DNA of 64,000 nucleotides, from contig NZ_CP031413.1 of NCBI RefSeq assembly GCF_003367355.1, positions 682,001 through 746,000 on the forward strand. The letters are read 5' to 3'. The first letter of the stretch is position 1, and every line of letters starts with the position of its first letter. The notes under the pieces are model-generated. The model did not search any database and was not told where the DNA came from. It saw only the letters and a list, made by a program, of their open reading frames with translations. The stretch comes from Lysobacter sp. TY2-98 (GTDB lineage Bacteria; Pseudomonadota; Gammaproteobacteria; Xanthomonadales; Xanthomonadaceae). Made by a program: the position numbers and the translations under genes. Of the stretch, positions 28,956 through 39,245 are shown piece after piece.

Positions 28956-29783
28956 ATGTCGATCGCCCGTCGGTACCGCATCGCTTCGACCGCTCTCCTC
29001 CTGCTCGCCGCCGCGCACGCGCAGGCGGCCGTCCGCACGCGCAACGTCGACTGGACGCTCGATGGCGAGAAATTCCAGGGCGTGCTCGTCTATGACGACG
29101 CGGGTCCGAAGAGCAAGCCGGGCCTCGTGATGGTGCCGAACTGGATGGGCGTCAATCCGTCCGCAGTGGAGAAGGCGAAGAAGGTCGCAGGCCGCGATTA
29201 CGTCGTGCTCGTCGCCGATGTGTACGGCGCGAATGTTAGGCCAAAGGATGCAAAGGAAGCCGGCGCTGCCGCAGGCGCACTGAAGGGCGACCGTGGCAAG
29301 CTGCGGGCGCGCACGCAGAAGGCCGTCGATGCGCTGCGCGCCCAGGCCCGCAGTGCGCCGCTCGACGCCCGCCACATCGGCGCTTTCGGCTTCTGCTTCG
29401 GCGGCACGTCGGTGCTGGAACTCGTGCGCAGCGGTGCGGCACTGGATGGCGCGGTGACGCTGCATGGCGGCCTCGATGCGACCACGTCCCGCGCAGCACC
29501 GGGCACCGTGAAGACGCCGCTGCTTGTGCTCAACGGTGCGGCGGACAAGAACGTGCCGCGCGACGATGTCGCCAAACTGCAGGCGGAGATGACGGCAGGT
29601 GGCGGTGATTGGCAGTTCGTTGATTTCGGCGGCGCGGTCCACTGCTTCGCGGAAGCCGATGCGGGCAACGATCCGAACAGCAATTGCCGTTACGACGCGA
29701 AGCAGGCGCCGCGCGCGTATCGCATGCTTGCCGACTTCTTCGCCGAGCGTTTCGCTTCGGCGCGAGCGGGGGTCAGGAAGTGA
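28956..29783 (+). CDS. Secreted dienelactone hydrolase-family protein
   Basis: A 275-residue alpha/beta hydrolase with a signal peptide (about 1-25). The DLH triad is visible: cysteine nucleophile in FGFCFGGTS, aspartate in NGAADKNVP and histidine in GAVHCFAEA. The Cys in place of Ser is typical of dienelactone hydrolases. The start has GGAGG 6 nt upstream. The substrate is unknown; DLH-family enzymes cleave ester bonds in varied lactones and esters, and periplasmic versions are poorly studied. It is convergent with ispB. Confidence 0.85.
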   Translation: MSIARRYRIASTALLLLAAAHAQAAVRTRNVDWTLDGEKFQGVLVYDDAGPKSKPGLVMVPNWMGVNPSAVEKAKKVAGRDYVVLVADVYGANVRPKDAKEAGAAAGALKGDRGKLRARTQKAVDALRAQARSAPLDARHIGAFGFCFGGTSVLELVRSGAALDGAVTLHGGLDATTSRAAPGTVKTPLLVLNGAADKNVPRDDVAKLQAEMTAGGGDWQFVDFGGAVHCFAEADAGNDPNSNCRYDAKQAPRAYRMLADFFAERFASARAGVRK

Positions 29784-29822
29784 TTCGCGAGCGCATGTCC
29801 CGCATGCGCCTCGACCGCGCCG

Positions 29823-30809
29823 TCAAGTCTGTCGACTGACCGCGTAGTGCGCCAGGCCGCGTAGCGCGTCGGTATACGCGTTCGCCGGGAGCGCGGCGAG
29901 AGTGCCCTCGGCCCTCGTCGCGTATTCCTCGGCGCGGCTGCGGCTGTAGTCGAGGCCCCCGGTGGCGCGGATTGCCGCGATGACCTCATCGAGCGCGTCG
30001 ACGTCGCCATTCGACACGATCTCGCGCAGGCGCCCGGACGTTGCCGCGTCGCTATGTCTGATCGCGTGGATCAGCGGCAGGGTCGCCTTGCCCTCGGCGA
30101 GGTCATCGCCCAGGTTCTTGCCGAGCGCATCGGCATCCGCGGCGTAGTCGAGCACGTCATCGGCGATCTGGAACGCGTAGCCGAGGTCCAAGCCGAAGGA
30201 TTCCAGGGCGTCGCACTGGTCCCCCGGCGCGCCGGCAAGCAGGCCGCCGAGGCGCGTCGCCGCCGCGAACAGCACCGCGGTCTTGCGTTCGATGACGCGC
30301 AGGTACGCCGCCTCGTCGGTATCAGGGTTGCGGATGTGCAGCAGCTGCAGCACCTCGCCCTCGGCGATGCGGTTGGTGGTGTCGGCAAGGATCCGCATCA
30401 CCTCGGGCTTCTCCAGCTCGACCATCAACTGGAAGCTGCGCGAGTACAGGAAGTCGCCGACCAGCACGCTGGCGGCGTTGCCCCACACCGCGTTCGCGGT
30501 GCGGCGGCCGCGGCGCATATCCGATTCGTCGACGACGTCGTCGTGCAGCAGGGTGGCGGTATGGATGAACTCGACCACCGCGGCGAGCTGGTGCGCGCGC
30601 GGGTCGATCGCCGATTCGCTACCCGCGGCGCCCGCCGCGAGCAGGAGCAGCATCGGCCGCAGGCGCTTGCCACCGGCGCTGACGATGTACTCGGCGACCT
30701 GGTTGATCAGGACGACGTCGGAGGCGAGGCGGTCCCGGATCAGGGCATCGACCGCGGCCATCGGGGCCCTGGCGAGCGCCTGGATCTCGGACAAGGACGG
30801 GGACGGCAT
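29823..30809 (-). CDS. ispB: Long-chain polyprenyl diphosphate synthase (octaprenyl-type)
   Basis: A 328-residue trans-prenyltransferase making the ubiquinone side chain. The first aspartate-rich motif is [12 protein letters not shown] (about 86-97) and the second is [12 protein letters not shown] (about 211-222). GGKRLRPML near 46-54 binds isopentenyl diphosphate. The length matches IspB. Chain length (C40) is assumed from family since ubiquinone-8 is the usual quinone in this group. It is transcribed divergently from ssb. Confidence 0.92.
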   Translation of the reverse strand: MPSPSLSEIQALARAPMAAVDALIRDRLASDVVLINQVAEYIVSAGGKRLRPMLLLLAAGAAGSESAIDPRAHQLAAVVEFIHTATLLHDDVVDESDMRRGRRTANAVWGNAASVLVGDFLYSRSFQLMVELEKPEVMRILADTTNRIAEGEVLQLLHIRNPDTDEAAYLRVIERKTAVLFAAATRLGGLLAGAPGDQCDALESFGLDLGYAFQIADDVLDYAADADALGKNLGDDLAEGKATLPLIHAIRHSDAATSGRLREIVSNGDVDALDEVIAAIRATGGLDYSRSRAEEYATRAEGTLAALPANAYTDALRGLAHYAVSRQT

Positions 30810-30923
30810 CGACGCGTCTCGATCGGTGGGAAAGCGGCCGGCGATTATAGGCGGGCCCCGTCATCGCCCGGAGATTTCCGACGCACGAAAGGGGCTCCGG
30901 ACGACCCACAGCGGCCGCCGGGT

Positions 30924-30929
30924 ATAATC
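30924..30929 (+). promoter_or_regulatory. Candidate -10 element of ssb
   Basis: A perfect TATAAT hexamer lies 43 nt before the ssb ATG, in an otherwise GC-rich region. No convincing -35 is seen at the expected distance. Confidence 0.4.
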
Positions 30930-30971
30930 CAATGTCGGTCGTCAACCACGACCCACTCGAAGGAAAGGCAC

Positions 30972-31460
30972 ATGGCACGCGGCGTCAACAAGGTCATTCT
31001 CGTCGGCAATCTCGGCAACGATCCCGAGGTCAAGTACACCCAGGGCGGCATGGCGATCACCACGCTCAGCCTGGCGACGACCAGCTCCCGCAAGGACCGT
31101 GACGGCAACCAGCAGGAAAAGACGGAATGGCACCGCGTGAAGCTGTTCGGCAAGCTCGGTGAGATCGCCGGCGAGTACCTGAAGAAGGGTCGCCAGGTCT
31201 ACATCGAGGGGCGCATCGAGTACGGCTCGTACGAAAAGGACGGCGTCAAGCACTACACCACCGATATCGTCGCCGACGAGATGCAGATGCTCGGCGGTGG
31301 CAGCGGCGAGGGTGGCGGTGGTGTTCGCGGCGAATTCCGCGGCGGCGGGGATCGTCCGCAGCGTGCGCCGCAGTCGGCCCCGGCTCCGCGTCGCGAAGCG
31401 CCGGTCGCCCGCAACAATGACTTCGGCAGCGACTTCGCGGACGACGATATTCCGTTCTGA
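30972..31460 (+). CDS. ssb: Single-stranded DNA-binding protein
   Basis: A 162-residue SSB protein. The OB-fold covers residues 1 to about 110, with the N-terminal [18 protein letters not shown] pattern. A Gly/Arg/Pro-rich linker follows, ending in the acidic tip DDDIPF that recruits replication and repair partners. The ATG at 30972 has AGGAAAGG 6 nt upstream. It is followed 45 nt later by rfbB on the same strand, so read-through is possible. Confidence 0.97.
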   Translation: MARGVNKVILVGNLGNDPEVKYTQGGMAITTLSLATTSSRKDRDGNQQEKTEWHRVKLFGKLGEIAGEYLKKGRQVYIEGRIEYGSYEKDGVKHYTTDIVADEMQMLGGGSGEGGGGVRGEFRGGGDRPQRAPQSAPAPRREAPVARNNDFGSDFADDDIPF

Positions 31461-31505
31461 TCGCTCGCGTGCCCTGACACTCCCCATATTTCAGGAGCAT
31501 TTCGC

Positions 31506-32558
31506 TTGACCACTTGGCTCGTGACCGGCGGCGCCGGTTTCATTGGCGGCAATTTCGTGCTCGACGCCGTCCGGCGCGGCATCCGCATCATCAACCTCGA
31601 CGCGCTCACTTACGCCGGCAACCTCGACACGCTGTCGTCGCTGGATAGCGATGCGAATCACGTGTTCGTGCAGGGCGACATCGGCGACGCGACGCTCATC
31701 GAGCGCCTGCTCGCGGAGTACCGCCCCGACGCGATCGTGAATTTCGCGGCTGAGAGCCACGTCGACCGGTCGATCGACGGTCCGGCGGCGTTCGTGCACA
31801 CCAACGTGGTCGGCACGCTGAACCTGCTGGAGAAGGCGCGCGACTACTGGCGCGCCCTCGATGCCCCCGCGCGCGACGCGTTCCGCTTCCTGCACGTCTC
31901 GACCGACGAGGTCTACGGCTCGCTGGGCGACGAGGGCAAGTTCACCGAGACAACGCCTTATGCACCCAACTCGCCGTATTCGGCGTCGAAGGCGGCGTCT
32001 GACCACCTCGTTCGCGCGTTCCACCACACGTACGGGTTGCCGGTCCTGACGACGAACTGTTCGAACAATTACGGGCCGTTCCAGTTCCCGGAGAAGCTCG
32101 TTCCACTGATCATCGCGCGTGCGCTTCGCGGCGAGCCGCTGCCAGTCTACGGTGACGGCCGCAACGTGCGCGACTGGCTTTTCGTCGGCGATCACTGCGC
32201 GGCGATCCGCCGCGTGCTCGAAGCCGGCCGTGTGGGTGAGACCTACAACGTCGGCGGCAATGCCGAGCGCGAGAACATTGAAGTGGTGCGCGCGATCTGC
32301 CGCCTGCTCGATGCTAAGCGTCCGCTGGCCGACGGACGTCCGCGCGAATCGCTGATCACCTTCGTTGCCGATCGTCCGGGCCATGACCGTCGCTACGCGA
32401 TCGACGCGTCCAAGATCGAACACGAACTCGGTTGGTCACCGACGCTGACGTTCGAGCAGGGCATCGAGCACACCGTCGACTGGTACCTCGATCACCAGGC
32501 GTGGGTCGAACGTGTGCTCGACGGCAGCTACCGTCTCGAGCGGATCGGCCAAGCATGA
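31506..32558 (+). CDS. rfbB: dTDP-glucose 4,6-dehydratase
   Basis: A 350-residue SDR enzyme catalysing the second step of dTDP-L-rhamnose synthesis. The NAD-binding [10 protein letters not shown] is at about residues 8-17. The active-site tyrosine/lysine are in YSASKAASD (about 158-166), and the STDEVYG strand precedes them. The TTG at 31506 is used because AGGAG lies about 9 nt upstream and the Rossmann strand begins there. It overlaps rfbA by 4 nt. It is the first gene of a complete rfbBACD operon for rhamnose in lipopolysaccharide or exopolysaccharide. Confidence 0.96.
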   Translation: MTTWLVTGGAGFIGGNFVLDAVRRGIRIINLDALTYAGNLDTLSSLDSDANHVFVQGDIGDATLIERLLAEYRPDAIVNFAAESHVDRSIDGPAAFVHTNVVGTLNLLEKARDYWRALDAPARDAFRFLHVSTDEVYGSLGDEGKFTETTPYAPNSPYSASKAASDHLVRAFHHTYGLPVLTTNCSNNYGPFQFPEKLVPLIIARALRGEPLPVYGDGRNVRDWLFVGDHCAAIRRVLEAGRVGETYNVGGNAERENIEVVRAICRLLDAKRPLADGRPRESLITFVADRPGHDRRYAIDASKIEHELGWSPTLTFEQGIEHTVDWYLDHQAWVERVLDGSYRLERIGQA

Positions 32559-33448
32559 GCACGACCGGTCGCAAAGGCATCATCCTAGCCGGCGGCTCCG
32601 GCACGCGGCTGTACCCGATCACGCAGGCGATCAGCAAACAGCTCCTGCCGATCTACGACAAGCCCATGATCTACTACCCGCTGAGCGTGCTGATGCTCGC
32701 GGGGATCCGGGACGTGCTGGTGATCAACACGCCCCACGAGCAGGCGCTGTTCAAGCACCTGCTCGGCGACGGTTCGCAGTGGGGCATGCGCATCGAATAC
32801 GCGGTGCAGCCGAGTCCGGATGGTCTTGCGCAGGCGTTCCTGATCGGCGAGGAGTTCCTCGCGGGCGCGCCGAGCTGCCTGGTGCTCGGCGACAACATCT
32901 TCCACGGCCCCGGCCTGACGACGATGCTGCGCGAGGCCGATGAGCGCACGGAGGGTGCGACGGTATTCGGCTATTGGGTAAAGGACCCCGAGCGCTACGG
33001 TGTCGCTGAATTCGACGCGGATGGTCGCGTGGTGGGAATCGAAGAAAAGCCGGTCCAGCCGCGCTCCAACTATGCGGTCACGGGCCTGTACTTCTACGAC
33101 GGTCGCGCCAGCGAATTTGCATCGCGACTCGCGCCGTCGCCGCGTGGCGAGCTCGAGATCACGGATCTCAATCGCGTGTATCTGGACGAAGGCGCGCTCC
33201 ACCTGCAGCGCCTCGGTCGTGGCTATGCATGGCTCGATACCGGCACGCACCAGTCCTTGCTTGAGGCTTCAAACTATATTGAGACGATCGAGGCTCGACA
33301 GGGGCTTCGCGTCTGTTGCCCCGAAGAGATAGCTTGGAACAATGGCTGGATTTCCAACGACGATCTTGTTCGACTGGCGCAGCCACTGCGGAAGAACGGC
33401 TACGGAGAGTATCTGTTGGGGCTAATTGATCGCGGATACGTCCCTTGA
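32555..33448 (+). CDS. rfbA: Glucose-1-phosphate thymidylyltransferase
   Basis: A 297-residue nucleotidyltransferase forming dTDP-glucose, the first step of the rhamnose pathway. The nucleotide-binding signature [11 protein letters not shown] is at about residues 11-21. LGDNIFHG, the metal-site region, is near 110-117, and [13 protein letters not shown] is near 223-235. It overlaps rfbB and rfbC by 4 nt each. Codon use becomes noticeably more A/T-rich in the last 200 nt, a change that continues downstream. Confidence 0.96.
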   Translation: MSTTGRKGIILAGGSGTRLYPITQAISKQLLPIYDKPMIYYPLSVLMLAGIRDVLVINTPHEQALFKHLLGDGSQWGMRIEYAVQPSPDGLAQAFLIGEEFLAGAPSCLVLGDNIFHGPGLTTMLREADERTEGATVFGYWVKDPERYGVAEFDADGRVVGIEEKPVQPRSNYAVTGLYFYDGRASEFASRLAPSPRGELEITDLNRVYLDEGALHLQRLGRGYAWLDTGTHQSLLEASNYIETIEARQGLRVCCPEEIAWNNGWISNDDLVRLAQPLRKNGYGEYLLGLIDRGYVP

Positions 33449-33999
33449 AGTTGATCGAGACCGACCTGCCCGGCTGCGTGATCGTCGAACCGAGGGTATT
33501 CGGCGACGACCGCGGATTCTTCTACGAGTCGTTCAATCTTGAGGGTTTCGCAACGCATGGCCTCACGCCGTCGTTCGTTCAGGGGAACGTTTCATCGTCG
33601 CGCCGCGGTGTACTTCGCGGACTTCACTATCAGTGGCCGAAGCCGCAGGGCAAGTTCGTGACCGTGCTGCAGGGTGAAGTGTGGGACGTCGCCGTAGACA
33701 TTCGTCGCGGTTCGCCGACGTTCGGGCGCTGGACGGGCGTGACGCTGAACGCCGAGAACAAGCGTCACTTGTGGATTCCTGAAGGATTTGCGCACGGCTT
33801 CGTCGTGACCAGCGAAGCGGCGTTGTTCTCCTACCTCTGCACCGCGACCTACGATCCGGCTGCAGATGCCGCGATCCGATGGGACGACCCGAGTCTGGCG
33901 ATCGATTGGCCGGTCTCAGACCCTTCGCTGTCGGGCAAGGACGCTGCCGCACCTTATCTTGGCGATATTGCGCTCGAACGGCTGCCCGAATTCACATGA
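33445..33999 (+). CDS. rfbC: dTDP-4-dehydrorhamnose 3,5-epimerase
   Basis: A 184-residue cupin-fold epimerase, the third step of dTDP-L-rhamnose synthesis. The catalytic histidine lies in the [11 protein letters not shown] block (about 53-63), the base partner tyrosine in [12 protein letters not shown], and the substrate-binding [18 protein letters not shown] is near 108-125. The start is TTG at 33445, overlapping the rfbA stop by 4 nt. Its length is typical. Confidence 0.95.
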   Translation: MKLIETDLPGCVIVEPRVFGDDRGFFYESFNLEGFATHGLTPSFVQGNVSSSRRGVLRGLHYQWPKPQGKFVTVLQGEVWDVAVDIRRGSPTFGRWTGVTLNAENKRHLWIPEGFAHGFVVTSEAALFSYLCTATYDPAADAAIRWDDPSLAIDWPVSDPSLSGKDAAAPYLGDIALERLPEFT

Positions 34000-34901
34000 A
34001 GCTCCTGGTCATAGGCGCGACCGGACAAGTGGGGCGCGAACTCGTTGAGACGACACATTCGCTCGGATCGCGCGTCGCGACTACACGTTCTGGAATGATC
34101 GACAGCGACGTCGAGTGTGTATCCCTCGATGTCCGCCAGCTGGACGAGGTGCGTCGCGTCGTGCGATCAGTGGCGCCGGACGTCGTCATCAATGCCGCAG
34201 CGTACACGGCAGTCGATCACGCCGAATCTAATCGTGATACCGCGTTCCATGTCAACGCGGAAGCGGTGGCGGCAATGGCCGACGCGTGCCGCGACATTGG
34301 GGCGCGATTTGCCCATTACTCGACCGACTACGTCTTCGATGGCTCGTCGCGCGTCCCGTACACCGAGACCTCGCCAACGTGTCCGTTAGGCGTCTACGGC
34401 GCAAGCAAGCGCGCAGGAGAAGAAGCGATTCTCGCGTCGGGTGTAGACCACCTCATCCTGCGCACGGCGTGGGTGTACGCGAGCCATGGCAGCAATTTCC
34501 TGCGGACGATGCTGCGGCTTGGGAGCGAGCGCGATGAGCTTCGCGTTGTGGCTGATCAGATCGGCAGCCCTACGCCGGCGCGGTGGATCGCCGAGGCCAC
34601 GGTTGCGTTGCTGGCGCGGCCCGTTGTGCCGTCCGGAATCGTGAACGTTGTTGCCGCCGGCGAGACCAGTTGGCACGGGTTCGCGACGGCCATCTTCGAG
34701 GAAGCCTCGCGCCTAGGTGTCCTGCAGCGAACGCCGCGTGTCATTCCGATTCCGTCGAGCGATTACCCGACGCCGGCACGTCGCCCCGTGTATTCCGTGC
34801 TCGATACCTCGCGTCTCCGGGTGCTTGGGATCGAGCCGCCGCCGTGGCGTGAAGGCCTCGTGCGCGAGTTGTCCCGGCTGGCCGCGGCGGCGGCAGGTTG
34901 A
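33996..34901 (+). CDS. rfbD: dTDP-4-dehydrorhamnose reductase
   Basis: A 301-residue SDR enzyme for the last step to dTDP-L-rhamnose. The NAD(P)-binding GATGQVGREL is at about residues 7-16, with the INAAAYTAVDHAES block near 65-78, STDYVFDG, and the YGASKRAGE active-site Tyr/Lys pair. It overlaps rfbC by 4 nt and ends the operon. No transporter or glycosyltransferase genes follow, so the polysaccharide that uses the rhamnose must be encoded elsewhere. Confidence 0.95.
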   Translation: MKLLVIGATGQVGRELVETTHSLGSRVATTRSGMIDSDVECVSLDVRQLDEVRRVVRSVAPDVVINAAAYTAVDHAESNRDTAFHVNAEAVAAMADACRDIGARFAHYSTDYVFDGSSRVPYTETSPTCPLGVYGASKRAGEEAILASGVDHLILRTAWVYASHGSNFLRTMLRLGSERDELRVVADQIGSPTPARWIAEATVALLARPVVPSGIVNVVAAGETSWHGFATAIFEEASRLGVLQRTPRVIPIPSSDYPTPARRPVYSVLDTSRLRVLGIEPPPWREGLVRELSRLAAAAAG

Positions 34902-34942
34902 GATAATCTAGGTGAAGCGGCGACGAGGGGATCGCGCCGCTA

Positions 34943-34985
34943 AGGTCTGGAAAACCGGACCTCAGTGCGACGTGTCGTTAGACAC
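34943..34985 (+). other. Two small hairpins in the leader of the first S9 peptidase gene
   Basis: The first is an 8-bp stem (34943-34950 with 34955-34962, one G-U) around AAAA. The second is a 5-bp stem (34972-34976 with 34981-34985) around GTTA. They lie between rfbD and the peptidase start. Either could be a weak terminator for the rfb operon or a leader structure. Confidence 0.3.
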
Positions 34986-35003
34986 CGGATCAAGGGGATC
35001 ACC

Positions 35004-36995
35004 ATGAAGTGTTTGCAGGTCGCGCTGTTGGCAGCGCTGGTTGTTGCCGTACCCAAAGTCGGCGCGGTGGATATCGAGCCGTTCATCCGCAAGGACAAGT
35101 TCGAGCAGATCAAGCTTTCGCCCAGCGGTGAGTACTACGCGGCGACAGTCCCGCTCGAGAAGCAGACCATCCTAGCGATCGTTCGTCGTGCGGACAACAA
35201 GGTGCTCAGCAAGTTCGGTATGGGCGAGAACACGGTCGTTCAGGCCGTCCATTGGGTGAATCCGACCCGCGTCCTGTTTTCCATGGGCGAGAAGTTCGGC
35301 GCTCTCGATCAGCCCTCGGGTACCGGCGAGCTGTATGCGCTGGACGCCAAGGAGGGCAGCACCGGTGAGTTGATGGTCGGGCAGCGCGTCGCGACGAACA
35401 CGGGTTCGGGCGCCGGGTCGCACATCCAGGCCAAGAAGGTCGAGATGGTGTGGGCCGAGCTGATCGACGATCTTCGCGACGACGATCGCAATGTGCTCGT
35501 GGAGGTCGGTACGTTTGGCGCGGACTTCCCCCGCGTCGAGCGCATGGACGTGTACACGGGCCGGCGCCTTCGCGTCGCCAGCGCGCCGGTTCGCGGTGCG
35601 ACGTTCGGAACCGACCACTCCGGCGCGGTCCGCTTCGCATCCGGACAGGAATTCGATAACCACCAGAAGCTCTACTACCGCGACGGCGACAACGGCGAGT
35701 GGCGCCTGATCAACGATGAGGCGGAGAGCGGGCTGAGCAAGGAGCCCGTCGGGTTTTCCGCTGACAACAAGAAGGCGTATCTGCAGGTCGAGGCCGCGCA
35801 TGGCCCGGATCGCATCGTCGAGTGGGATCCGGCAACGAACACGACGCGTGATCTTGTCGGCGACGACACGGTCAATCCGTTGGGCGTGCTCCACGAGTTC
35901 GGTACGGACGTGCCGGTGGGGGCGGTATTCGACAAGGCGCCGATGGTGTCGAAGTTCTTCGATACATCGAGCCGTCGCGCGACCGTCCAGAAGAATCTCG
36001 AAGCGGCGTTTCCGGGGCAGGACGTCTTCGTGACGTCCCAGACCGTGGATGGCGGCCTTGCGCTCGTCCTGGTCAGCAGCGACCGCAACCCGGGTGACTA
36101 CTACCTGTTCGATACCAAGACGCAGAAGGCGAGCTACCTGCTCAGCAACGGCGAGTGGTTCGATCCGGATCACATGAACCCGACCCGAGAGATTTCGTTC
36201 AAGGCCCGCGACGGGATGGTCGTCCACGGCTACCTGAGCCGCCCGCTGGGTAGCGAGGGCAAGCGGCTCCCGATGGTCGTGTTTCCGCACGGCGGTCCGT
36301 TCGGAATCCAGGACTACTGGGGCTTCTCGCGCGACGTGCAGATGCTGACGAGCGCCGGTTATGCCGTTCTTCAGGTGAACTATCGCGGTTCGGGCGGCTA
36401 CGGTCATGACTTCCACGAAGCGGGCCGCAAGCAGTGGGGCGCCGCCATGCAGGACGACCTTACCGACGCGACCAAGTGGGCGATCGCACAAGGCGAGGCC
36501 GATGGTGCCAAGATCTGCCTCTATGGAGCGAGCTACGGTGGCTACGCGGCGCTCATGGGCGTCGCGAAGGAGCCGACGCTCTACCGGTGCGCGGCCGGCT
36601 ACGTGGGTGTCTATGACCTGCCGACGCTGTACACCGATGGCGACACCCATCAGCGGGCTTACGGCCGCAACTTCCTCGAAGACTGGGTGGGCTCACGCGA
36701 CGCGATCGCCGCCGTTTCGCCGACGCGCATGGCCGATCGGATCAAGGTGCCGGTCTTCCTGGCTGCAGGCGGCGAGGACGAGCGTGCGCCGATCCAGCAC
36801 AGCAAGCTGATGGAGCGCGCGCTGATCCAGGCGGGCGTTCCGGTCGAGACGCTGTATGTCGACAGTGAGGGTCACGGCTTTTACACGCCGGAACACCAGC
36901 GCGAGTTCTACACGAGGCTGCTCGCGTTCCTGTCGAAGAACATCGGCGGTCAACCGGCGACGCCGTCTGCGGGTGGGGCGTCGACCGCGAAGTGA
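35004..36995 (+). CDS. Secreted S9 prolyl-oligopeptidase-family peptidase, copy 1
   Basis: A 663-residue exported serine peptidase. The signal peptide is about residues 1-23. A beta-propeller-type domain (about 25-390) precedes an alpha/beta-hydrolase domain. The triad is complete: S510 in GASYGGY, D592 in GGEDERAP and H624 in SEGHGFY. These enzymes cleave short peptides, often acyl- or dipeptidyl-specific. The C-terminal tail after FLSKNIGG is Ala/Thr/Ser-rich. A close paralogue follows in tandem, and a peptide transporter and a third S9 peptidase are nearby, indicating peptide scavenging. Exact specificity is unknown. Confidence 0.9.
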   Translation: MKCLQVALLAALVVAVPKVGAVDIEPFIRKDKFEQIKLSPSGEYYAATVPLEKQTILAIVRRADNKVLSKFGMGENTVVQAVHWVNPTRVLFSMGEKFGALDQPSGTGELYALDAKEGSTGELMVGQRVATNTGSGAGSHIQAKKVEMVWAELIDDLRDDDRNVLVEVGTFGADFPRVERMDVYTGRRLRVASAPVRGATFGTDHSGAVRFASGQEFDNHQKLYYRDGDNGEWRLINDEAESGLSKEPVGFSADNKKAYLQVEAAHGPDRIVEWDPATNTTRDLVGDDTVNPLGVLHEFGTDVPVGAVFDKAPMVSKFFDTSSRRATVQKNLEAAFPGQDVFVTSQTVDGGLALVLVSSDRNPGDYYLFDTKTQKASYLLSNGEWFDPDHMNPTREISFKARDGMVVHGYLSRPLGSEGKRLPMVVFPHGGPFGIQDYWGFSRDVQMLTSAGYAVLQVNYRGSGGYGHDFHEAGRKQWGAAMQDDLTDATKWAIAQGEADGAKICLYGASYGGYAALMGVAKEPTLYRCAAGYVGVYDLPTLYTDGDTHQRAYGRNFLEDWVGSRDAIAAVSPTRMADRIKVPVFLAAGGEDERAPIQHSKLMERALIQAGVPVETLYVDSEGHGFYTPEHQREFYTRLLAFLSKNIGGQPATPSAGGASTAK

Positions 36996-37017
36996 AGTAG
37001 GGAAGGCGAGCCACGCC

Positions 37018-37047
37018 AAGGAAGGGCGTCCATGGGCGCCCTTCCTT
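37018..37047 (+). terminator. Terminator after S9 peptidase copy 1
   Basis: A perfect 11-bp stem (37018-37028 with 37037-37047) and an 8-nt loop, 23 nt after the stop. The core sequence AAGGGCG/CGCCCTT recurs in the hairpin after copy 2. Confidence 0.7.
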
Positions 37048-37233
37048 CGTCGCGACGCGCCGACAGACCACGCAGCTCAAGCGAGTTGCTAGACCCCAAG
37101 GCGCGAATCGCCCGCACAGCAGGATGGACGGGAAGTTCGGCGCAGCCGGCGCGAGGTCGGTGCCGATGCGAGCGGAGACGTCGCGACGGGATCCAGCGTC
37201 GCGGTTTCACGAACTTCAGTTCAGGGGAGTGGA

Positions 37234-39219
37234 ATGATCAGTATGAAGAAGACCATCGCGGCGGCCGCGATGATGCTCGCGATGGGTGCGGCTCATGCCG
37301 TCGACATTGATGCCTTCATTCGCAAGGAGAAGTTTCTCGACATCAAGATCTCGCCGACCGGCGAGTATCTTGCCGCGACCGTGCCGCTCGAAGATCGCGT
37401 GGCGCTTGTCATATTCCATCGAAGCAATACGAAGCTGGCGGGCACCTTCGACCTGGGTCGGAATACGGCCGTCGCAGATTTCGAATGGGTGAACGCGAAT
37501 CGCGTTCTGATCTCCGCCGCCCAGAGGTTCGGCGCGCTCGACGAGCCTTCGCTAACGGGAGAGCTGTATGGCATGAATGCCGACGGCTCCGCGCCGGAGA
37601 TGCTGGTGGGGTATCGCATCCGCGAGGAACTGGGAACGCTCATCCATCCAAAGAAGGAAGAGGATGTCGCCGCGTTTCCGATCGATCCGCTGGGCAGCGA
37701 TGATCGCTATGCCGTAATCAAGGTCACCCCGTTCGACGACGACCCCTACAATCGCGCCGAGCGGCTCGACGTCTACACCGGGCAGCGCAAACGCCTGGCG
37801 TCGGCGCCGGTTCGAAACGCCGACTTCATGACCGACAACGCGGGCGTCGTCCGCTTTGCGGACGGGTTCGACTCCAATCTGGCGGGGAAGCTCTACTACC
37901 GCGCAGGGGATGGCGCGCCGTGGGAACTGCTCAATGACGAAGACCGGACCGGGCATCGCGAACACGCCATCGGATTTTCGGGCGATAACAAGATCGCCTA
38001 TCTCCAGGTGGACGACGACGCTCATCCAGCCCGTCTGGTGGCGCTCGATCTGGCCACGCGCGAGCGAAAGGATCTTTTCGGGGACGATGTCGCCGACCCC
38101 AGCCTGATTCTCTATCGACATGGTACACGCGAGCCGATCGGTGTCGTGTTCGATGGCGGCAAGGGGCGAACGGCCTTCTTCGATGACGCGAGCGCCGAGG
38201 CGCGGATGCAGCGGAGTCTTGAAGCCGCCTTTCCCGCGAGCCGCGTTTTCGTCACCTCTGGAACGTCGGACGGTCGCCTCGCGCTTGTGCGGGTGTCGAG
38301 TGATCAGAATCCCGGTGACTACTATCTGTTCGACACGACCACCAAGAACGCGTCTTTCATCGTCAGCAGCCGCGAGTGGGTTGATCCCGCTGCCGTCCAC
38401 CGTGTTGAGCCGATTGCGTTCAAGGCGCGAGACGGGATCGAGATTCACGGCTACCTGACACGCCCGTCGACCGCGGCTAGGAGCAAGGTTCCGATGGTCG
38501 TCCTGCCGCACGGTGGTCCGTTCGGTGTCTATGACCGCTGGGATTACGACGTCGAACGCGATCTTCTTGCCAGTGCGGGGTACGCCGTCCTGCAGGTGAA
38601 CTTCCGCGGCTCGGGCGGTTACGGACGCGGATTCGAGCAGGCAGGCGCCTACCAGTGGGGGAAGGCGATGCAGGACGACCTGACCGACGCCACACGGTGG
38701 GCGATCGATCAGGGGGTCGCTGATGCATCCCGGATCTGCCTCTACGGCGCGAGCTACGGCGGATATGCGTCGCTGATGGGCGTCGCGAAAGAACCCGACC
38801 TGTATCGCTGCGCGGCGGGCTACGTCGGTATCTATGATCTGCCGATGCTGTATTCGAAGGGGGACATTAACGACTCCCGCAGTGGTCGCAGCTATCTGCG
38901 GCAGTGGGTGGGACCAGAGAACGATCTGCCAGACACTTCGTCGCCTGTGAGAATTGCGCAGCGGATCAAGGTTCCGGTGTTTCTCGCGGCGGGCGGCGAG
39001 GATCGACGCGCTCCGATCGAGCACAGCAAGTCGATGGAGCGGGCGCTGAAGAAGGCGGGTGTTCCGGTGGAGACGCTGTACTACGACACCGAGGGCCACG
39101 GCTTTTACACCATCGAACATCAGCGGGAGTTCTATACGAGGTTGCTCGCGTTCCTCTCGAAGAACATTGGTGGCGAGGCCGCGACGCCGTCGACGGGCGG
39201 AGTGTCGACCGCAAAGTAA
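37234..39219 (+). CDS. Secreted S9 prolyl-oligopeptidase-family peptidase, copy 2
   Basis: A 661-residue paralogue of the preceding peptidase. Its opening (VDIDAFIRKEKF) and ending (FLSKNIGGEAATPS) closely match copy 1. The signal peptide is about residues 1-22. The triad is S507 in GASYGGY, with aspartate in GGEDRRAP and histidine in TEGHGFY. The start at 37234 has GGGGAG 8 nt upstream; a second ATG 3 codons later is possible. The propeller domain differs more between copies than the catalytic domain, which may mean different substrate selection. It probably has its own promoter, since a terminator lies between the copies. Confidence 0.9.
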   Translation: MISMKKTIAAAAMMLAMGAAHAVDIDAFIRKEKFLDIKISPTGEYLAATVPLEDRVALVIFHRSNTKLAGTFDLGRNTAVADFEWVNANRVLISAAQRFGALDEPSLTGELYGMNADGSAPEMLVGYRIREELGTLIHPKKEEDVAAFPIDPLGSDDRYAVIKVTPFDDDPYNRAERLDVYTGQRKRLASAPVRNADFMTDNAGVVRFADGFDSNLAGKLYYRAGDGAPWELLNDEDRTGHREHAIGFSGDNKIAYLQVDDDAHPARLVALDLATRERKDLFGDDVADPSLILYRHGTREPIGVVFDGGKGRTAFFDDASAEARMQRSLEAAFPASRVFVTSGTSDGRLALVRVSSDQNPGDYYLFDTTTKNASFIVSSREWVDPAAVHRVEPIAFKARDGIEIHGYLTRPSTAARSKVPMVVLPHGGPFGVYDRWDYDVERDLLASAGYAVLQVNFRGSGGYGRGFEQAGAYQWGKAMQDDLTDATRWAIDQGVADASRICLYGASYGGYASLMGVAKEPDLYRCAAGYVGIYDLPMLYSKGDINDSRSGRSYLRQWVGPENDLPDTSSPVRIAQRIKVPVFLAAGGEDRRAPIEHSKSMERALKKAGVPVETLYYDTEGHGFYTIEHQREFYTRLLAFLSKNIGGEAATPSTGGVSTAK

Positions 39220-39245
39220 TTTGCCCGGAGCATTCGACTGTCACC

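Noticed and set aside
27170..29044. A 624-codon minus-strand frame opposite murL, murD2 and the dienelactone hydrolase
   Set aside because: It crosses three real genes on the other strand and shows no recognisable domain.
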